From DATBDN01 sp963715995 (GTDB lineage Bacteria; Actinomycetota; Thermoleophilia; Solirubrobacterales; Thermoleophilaceae), in contig OY970283.1 in assembly GCA_963715995.1 (NCBI GenBank), positions 682,001 through 746,000 on the forward strand: a DNA stretch of 64,000 bases. The letters are read 5' to 3'. How positions within the stretch are numbered: the first letter of the stretch is position 1; each line of letters opens with the position of its first letter. The position numbers and the translations under genes were made by a program. Below are positions 60,856 through 64,000 of the stretch, piece by piece. Below the pieces are notes generated by a model. It did not search any database. It was not told the origin of the DNA and saw only the letters and a program-made list of their open reading frames with translations.

Positions 60856-61065
60856 CTAGTTCGTCTGCGAGATGTCCGCGGTCTGAGTCGCGTTGGCGAC
60901 TGCAGACGAGCTGTCGGACGCCACGTTCAGCGCCAGTCCGGCGTTGATCGGTGCGGCGACGTTCGCGTTGATCAGCGACATCGCTGCGCGCTCCGGCAGC
61001 TCCTCGCCCGCGAGCTCGTTGAGCTGCTCGCGGCTGAGCTTCGAGAACTTCTGATCGTCTGTCAT
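60856..61065 (-). CDS. Putative precursor peptide 1 (LPERAAMSL family)
   Basis: 69 aa. A charged leader-like start (DDQKFSKLSREQLNELAGEE), LPERAAMSL, then a small-residue-rich tail (NANVAAPINAGLALNV, then AVANATQTADISQTN). The same blocks occur in the next two genes. The ribosome site AGGAGG lies 6 nt before the ATG, inside the end of the preceding peptide gene. It has no Cys and no classical double-Gly. It is either a ribosomally made peptide precursor or a small structural protein; function unknown. Confidence 0.78.
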   Translation of the reverse strand: MTDDQKFSKLSREQLNELAGEELPERAAMSLINANVAAPINAGLALNVASDSSSAVANATQTADISQTN

Positions 61066-61067
61066 CG

Positions 61068-61280
61068 TCAGCCTCCTGCGTTGCCTTGGTCGATCGGCGT
61101 CTGCTGCGCGGCCTGCGCAGCGGCGTTGGCGCCGTCCGAGAGGACGTTCGCGGCTACCGCGGCGTTGATCGGGATCGCCAGGTTGGCGTTCACGAGCGAC
61201 ATGGCTGCGCGCTCCGGCAGCTCCTCGCCGGCGAGCTCGTTGAGCTCCTCGCGTGAGAGTGACTTGAACTCTTCGCTCAT
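61068..61280 (-). CDS. Putative precursor peptide 2 (LPERAAMSL family)
   Basis: 70 aa from ATG 61280 (GAGGAG, 5 nt upstream), which excludes a longer in-frame extension. Shared blocks: SLSREELNELAGEELPERAA, MSLVNANLAIPINAAVAANVLSD, and the end TPIDQGNAGG, three residues longer than its paralogues and Gly-ended. Its codons differ from the other copies at many silent positions, so the protein sequence is being conserved. Confidence 0.78.
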   Translation of the reverse strand: MSEEFKSLSREELNELAGEELPERAAMSLVNANLAIPINAAVAANVLSDGANAAAQAAQQTPIDQGNAGG

Positions 61281-61290
61281 CGGGTCTCCT

Positions 61291-61491
61291 CTAGTTGGAC
61301 TGGTCGATGGTTGCGTTCTGGGTCGCGTTCGCAACGGCGGTCGAGTTGTCCGACAGCACGTTGAGGCTGAGCGCGGCGTTGACCGGTGCGGCCACGTTCG
61401 CGTTCAGCAGCGACATCGCGGCCCGCTCGGGCAGCTCCTCGCCGGCCAGCTCGTTCAGCTTCTCGCGGCTGAGCTTCTCGTAATCGCTCAC
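61291..61491 (-). CDS. Putative precursor peptide 3 (LPERAAMSL family)
   Basis: 66 aa from GTG 61491, with AGGAGG 7 nt upstream. Blocks: LSREKLNELAGEELPERAA, MSLLNANVAAPVNAALSLNV, LSDNSTAVANATQNATIDQSN. Its start overlaps the stop of the 73-aa gene (GTGA). It is the first of the three paralogues in the transcript. Confidence 0.78.
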   Translation of the reverse strand: MSDYEKLSREKLNELAGEELPERAAMSLLNANVAAPVNAALSLNVLSDNSTAVANATQNATIDQSN

Positions 61492-61709
61492 TTTGTTTCC
61501 TCCTTGTTCCCGGAGCCGGTATCGGTCTCCGTTTCGAACACCTCCGTGCGGCCATTGCGCTGGACGATCCGTGTGGAGCTGCGAACGCTGGTCTTCGTGG
61601 TGCCGGGCTCGTTGACGTTCGCCGAAACGACTGCGTCGATGTTCCCGGCCACGGTGACCCCGTCCCGCTCGCTGCGGATCTGGCGCTTGATGACCTTCAG
61701 GAGCTTCAC
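61488..61709 (-). CDS. Small protein leading the peptide operon
   Basis: 73 aa from the GTG at 61709 (other in-frame GTG upstream possible). A basic N-terminus (KLLKVIKRQIRSERDG) is followed by VTVAGNIDAVVSANVNEPG, then SVRSSTRIVQRNGRTEVFETET and a charged tail. SANVNEPG is faintly like the NANVAAP of the peptides, but no homology is claimed. Coupled by a 4-nt overlap to peptide 3. No family recognised. Confidence 0.6.
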   Translation of the reverse strand: MKLLKVIKRQIRSERDGVTVAGNIDAVVSANVNEPGTTKTSVRSSTRIVQRNGRTEVFETETDTGSGNKEETK

Positions 61710-61796
61710 CCCCCATTTCTTTCCGAGCACGAGAGCCGAAAACAATCCGTCAACGACGTTTGACTCGCGACCCGACGTGGTACGGCTGTTGGCAGA
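61710..61796. promoter_or_regulatory. Divergent control region of the peptide cluster
   Basis: An 87-bp gap with GTCAA (61749-61753) and TTGAC (61760-61764) as inverted -35-like hexamers facing both ways (TTGACG minus, TTGACT plus). The plus one is followed 15 bp later by TACGGC. The arrangement suggests back-to-back promoters with a shared site; the -10 elements are weak. Confidence 0.35.
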
Positions 61797-62465
61797 TTGA
61801 CCTCGCTGGTGGAGATCACAGGGCGCCTGCTGGGCGCCGATGTCGGCGAAGGACTGTCGGCAGTCGTCGACATGCGCGTGGAGCTCGAGCGGCTCGAGCA
61901 TCAGTTCGTCTCGGACGCGCTGCGCGAGGGCTGGTCGTGGGCCGCGATCGGCAGGCAGCTCGGCATCTCGAAGCAGGCTGTGCACCGCAAGTACGCGACG
62001 AGGACGCCGCTGCCGCCGGCCAGCCGCGACACGCACGAGATGATCGTCTCCTCGAATGCGCGCCTGGCGGTCTACATGGCGCGCCGCGAGGCAGCAGGGC
62101 GCGGCCACGACGTGGTCGACACCGAGCACCTGCTGCTGGGACTGCTCCAGCAGGGCGAGGGCGGCGCGTGCGAGGCGCTGAAGAGCCTCGGGGTGACGCT
62201 GCGCAAGGCACGTCGGCAGGCGGACATCTTCTTCCCGTCTGAGACCGGCGACGTCGACCCCGGCCGGCTGCCGCTCTCGAAGGCAACGCGCGAAGCGCTG
62301 GAGCGCGCGACCACCGAGGTGGTGCGCCGCAGCGACTCGCGGCTCGAGACAGCCCACCTGCTGCTGGCGCTGCTGCGCGACTCCGAAGCCCGCGCGCTGC
62401 AGCTGCTCACCGGCCTCGGCGTCTCACCCGACGAGGTCGAGCGGGCAGTAGAAGCAGAAACATGA
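61797..62465 (+). CDS. HTH domain fused to double Clp N-terminal domain
   Basis: 222 aa from TTG (a GTG at 61809 is an alternative). Residues 45-66 are an HTH (WSWAAIGRQLGISKQAVHRKYA). From about 78 to 218 are two Clp_N repeats (DTEHLLLGLLQQGEGGACEALKSLGV and ETAHLLLALLRDSEARALQLLTGLGV) as in ClpA/ClpC N-domains, but there is no ATPase. It may be a regulator controlled by an unfoldase, or an adaptor. It diverges from the peptide operon and so is a candidate for controlling it. The stop lies in a palindromic element. Confidence 0.82.
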   Translation: MTSLVEITGRLLGADVGEGLSAVVDMRVELERLEHQFVSDALREGWSWAAIGRQLGISKQAVHRKYATRTPLPPASRDTHEMIVSSNARLAVYMARREAAGRGHDVVDTEHLLLGLLQQGEGGACEALKSLGVTLRKARRQADIFFPSETGDVDPGRLPLSKATREALERATTEVVRRSDSRLETAHLLLALLRDSEARALQLLTGLGVSPDEVERAVEAET

Positions 62466-62523
62466 GAACGGGGCCAGGCCCCGTTCTCATGAAAAAACGA
62501 TGGGGCCTGGCCCCGTTCTCATG
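62461..62523. terminator. Paired GGGGCC-W-GGCCCC palindromes, bidirectional terminator
   Basis: CATGAGAACGGGGCC, A, and its exact complement (62461-62491) form 15-bp perfect arms. After AAAAAACGA a second core GGGGCCTGGCCCC (62502-62514) is followed by the same GTTCTCATG. It lies between convergent genes. Confidence 0.75.
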
Positions 62524-62524
62524 T

Positions 62525-63490
62525 TCAGGTTGTCGCTCGAGCTACGACGGCCACCGTTCCGCCTCGGTGCGTGACGGTTGCGCCGGTCTCGAGCAGCGCT
62601 GCGACTGGTATCAGCGGCAGGCCGAGCGTCGTCAGCGCGATGTCGCGTGGGCGTGCCTCGATGTTGCGCTTGAGGAAGTGGAACGGGAAGCCCGGCCGCA
62701 TGCCGAGCCGCGCCAGCAGCGCCATCCACATGCCGTGGATGTTCTGCTCCAGCACCAGGTGGTGCGTGCGCACGACCTCGAAGCCTGAGCGCACGAGCAG
62801 CCGCCGCAGGCCGTCGGCCGTGAAGTGCACGCGGTGGCGCGGCGCGTCGAGGTGGAACCAGCCGTCGCCGGCCAGCTCGGCCTGGAGCGAGGCCAGGTTG
62901 GGGACCCCCACGAGCAGCATGCCTCCGGGTCGCAGCCAGTGGCGCACCGTCGCGAGCGCGGCTGCGGGGTCGTCGAGGTGCTCGAGCACGTGCCACAGCA
63001 CGGCGGCGTCCAGGTCCGCGTCCGCGTGGTCGAACAGGTCGCGCCGCTCGACCGCATGGCCGTCCTGGCGCGCCAGCAGCACGCTGCGCTGTGAGGGCTC
63101 GATGCCGTGCGCGTCGTAGCCGGACTCGGCAAGCGCGCCCACCAGCCGCCCGGGGCCCGCGCCGACGTCGAGCACGCGTGAGCCACGCTGGAGCCCGGCG
63201 CGCCGCAGGAAGCGCACGGGCTGACGCGCCACGCTGCGCTGGAAAGCGGCGACGAGGCCACCGGCGCGCGGGCGCGTGAGCGCGTACTGGCCGCTCTCGT
63301 AGGCATCGCCTGGAGGCCCATCGCCGCCGGTCACCGCGCTGCCACACGACGCGCAGCGCGTTAGCTCGTAGCGGTCGTGGTCGGAGGGCTCGCCGCCCGG
63401 GATCGAGCGCCACCGCACCAGCGCGCCACCGCACGCCGGGCAGCTCGTCCCAGCTGCCGGCAGCGTTGCTGCCTGGCGCGAAGTTCTCAC
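62525..63490 (-). CDS. SAM-dependent methyltransferase with N-terminal zinc ribbon (UbiE/sugar C-methyltransferase-like)
   Basis: 321 aa from the GTG at 63490, overlapping the epimerase stop. N-terminal CPACGG and CASCGS form a zinc ribbon. The methyltransferase core has SRVLDVGAGPGRLVGALAE, AVLWHVLEHLDDPAAAL and LRPGGMLLVGVPNLASLQAEL. The C-terminal part contains a hydrophobic segment (IALTTLGLPLIPVAALLE). Proteins of this layout methylate sugars or lipid-linked intermediates. It is likely in an operon with the upstream nucleotide-sugar enzyme. Confidence 0.86.
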   Translation of the reverse strand: MRTSRQAATLPAAGTSCPACGGALVRWRSIPGGEPSDHDRYELTRCASCGSAVTGGDGPPGDAYESGQYALTRPRAGGLVAAFQRSVARQPVRFLRRAGLQRGSRVLDVGAGPGRLVGALAESGYDAHGIEPSQRSVLLARQDGHAVERRDLFDHADADLDAAVLWHVLEHLDDPAAALATVRHWLRPGGMLLVGVPNLASLQAELAGDGWFHLDAPRHRVHFTADGLRRLLVRSGFEVVRTHHLVLEQNIHGMWMALLARLGMRPGFPFHFLKRNIEARPRDIALTTLGLPLIPVAALLETGATVTHRGGTVAVVARATT

Positions 63491-64000
63491 GACTGCTCGC
63501 GCAGCCAGTCGACGGTGCGCCGGATGCCCTCGCGCACCGGCACCTGCGCCTCCCAGCCGAGTAGCTGCTCTGCCTTCGACACGTCGGGCCAGCGACGCTG
63601 CACGTCGACCTCGAACGAGCCGAGATGTTCGAGCTCGAACGCGTCCGGGGCCTCGCCGCACTCCTCCCAGATGATGCGCGCGATCTGCGCCACCGTCATC
63701 TCCTCGGAGTTCGAGATGTTGAAGTCCTCGTTCAGGCCGGCGTCGCTGTTCATGGCCGTGACGATCCCGTCCGCGATGTCGTCGACGTAGGTGATCGAGC
63801 GCGTCTGTTCGCCCGACCCGAAGATGGGCAGCGGCCGCATACCGGCGAGCACCTTCTTGATCACGTCGGGAACCATGTGCGCGATGCCCGGTTCGTCCTC
63901 GGGCATCTCGCCCGGGCCGTAGGCGTTGAACGGGCGGCAGATCGTGTACGGCAGGCCGTGCTCGTCATGCGCGGCGCGGCAGTAGACCTCACCGGCGAGC
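63487..64000 (-). CDS. Nucleotide-sugar epimerase/dehydratase (extended SDR), 5'-truncated by window edge
   Basis: The frame stays open to the right edge, so only the C-terminal 170 residues are seen. They include CRPFNAYGPGE, VIKKVLAGMRPLPIFGSGEQTRSITYVDDIADGI, NISNSEEMTVAQIARII and DVSKAEQLLGWEAQVPVREGI, the usual second half of UDP-glucuronate decarboxylase/dTDP-glucose-dehydratase-type enzymes. The NAD site and catalytic YxxxK lie outside. The exact reaction cannot be told. Confidence 0.85.
   Translation of the reverse strand, partial: LAGEVYCRAAHDEHGLPYTICRPFNAYGPGEMPEDEPGIAHMVPDVIKKVLAGMRPLPIFGSGEQTRSITYVDDIADGIVTAMNSDAGLNEDFNISNSEEMTVAQIARIIWEECGEAPDAFELEHLGSFEVDVQRRWPDVSKAEQLLGWEAQVPVREGIRRTVDWLREQS

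Overview
The window is high-GC bacterial DNA, most likely from an actinomycete of the class Thermoleophilia (Solirubrobacterales-like). Several things point there: very GC-rich codon use, many GTG starts with 4-nt GTGA/ATGA gene overlaps, secreted proteins ending in a Lys/Arg-rich domain with a CxxxC pair, a sigma factor fused to a zinc-binding anti-sigma-like tail, and a type III glutamine synthetase. This taxonomic call is inference from protein style; no rRNA or tRNA gene was seen.

Layout. 1-3121: two tandem secreted proteins (one an HEYNH metalloprotease) and a small SRPBCC-like protein. 3236-5040: amtB-glnK, with a P-II protein lacking the modifiable Tyr51. 5108-9074: a collagen-like surface protein, an HxlR/MFS efflux pair around a short operator, and a STAS anti-anti-sigma protein. 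9101-13033: a 3.8-kb accessory island of visibly lower GC, bracketed by a 70-bp imperfect direct repeat that duplicates the glnA 3' end and its terminator. It carries a PD-(D/E)XK-like protein and a type II restriction-modification pair whose methylase is frameshifted next to its DPPY motif. 13023-16457: glnN (GSIII) and a divergent PucR-type regulator. 16723-23142: housekeeping and lipid/CoA genes (WS/DGAT, thioredoxin-TPR, thioesterase, mutase, MscL, ClpP with an upstream DNA-binding protein, SDR).

23182-57408 is a very large cell-surface polysaccharide locus. It has a priming phosphoglycosyltransferase, about twenty glycosyltransferases (GT2, GT4, GT26 and polytopic GT-C types), two CDP-paratose-epimerase-like enzymes, an inositol-phosphatase-family enzyme, a Wzm/Wzt ABC exporter and an O-antigen-ligase/polymerase-like protein. 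Most genes sit in tightly overlapping same-strand runs. 57409-58035 is a gene-free, repeat-rich spacer.

58036-62465 holds the most novel-looking system. Three homologous small peptides share the leader-like stretch LNELAGEELPERAAMSL. With them are a 73-aa coupled gene, a stem-loop, a PqqD-like/M50 'peptide zinc metalloprotease', a secreted protein with two CxxC pairs, and a divergent HTH-Clp_N protein. It resembles an uncharacterised precursor-peptide maturation/export cluster. 62525-64000 returns to sugar-nucleotide and methyltransferase genes.

Four genes (methylase, sigma factor tail, epimerase, one GT4) are broken by apparent single-base indels, so assembly error must be kept in mind throughout. 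Recurrent palindromes with a GGGGCC-W-GGCCCC core lie at the 3' ends of several genes and probably act as bidirectional terminators.
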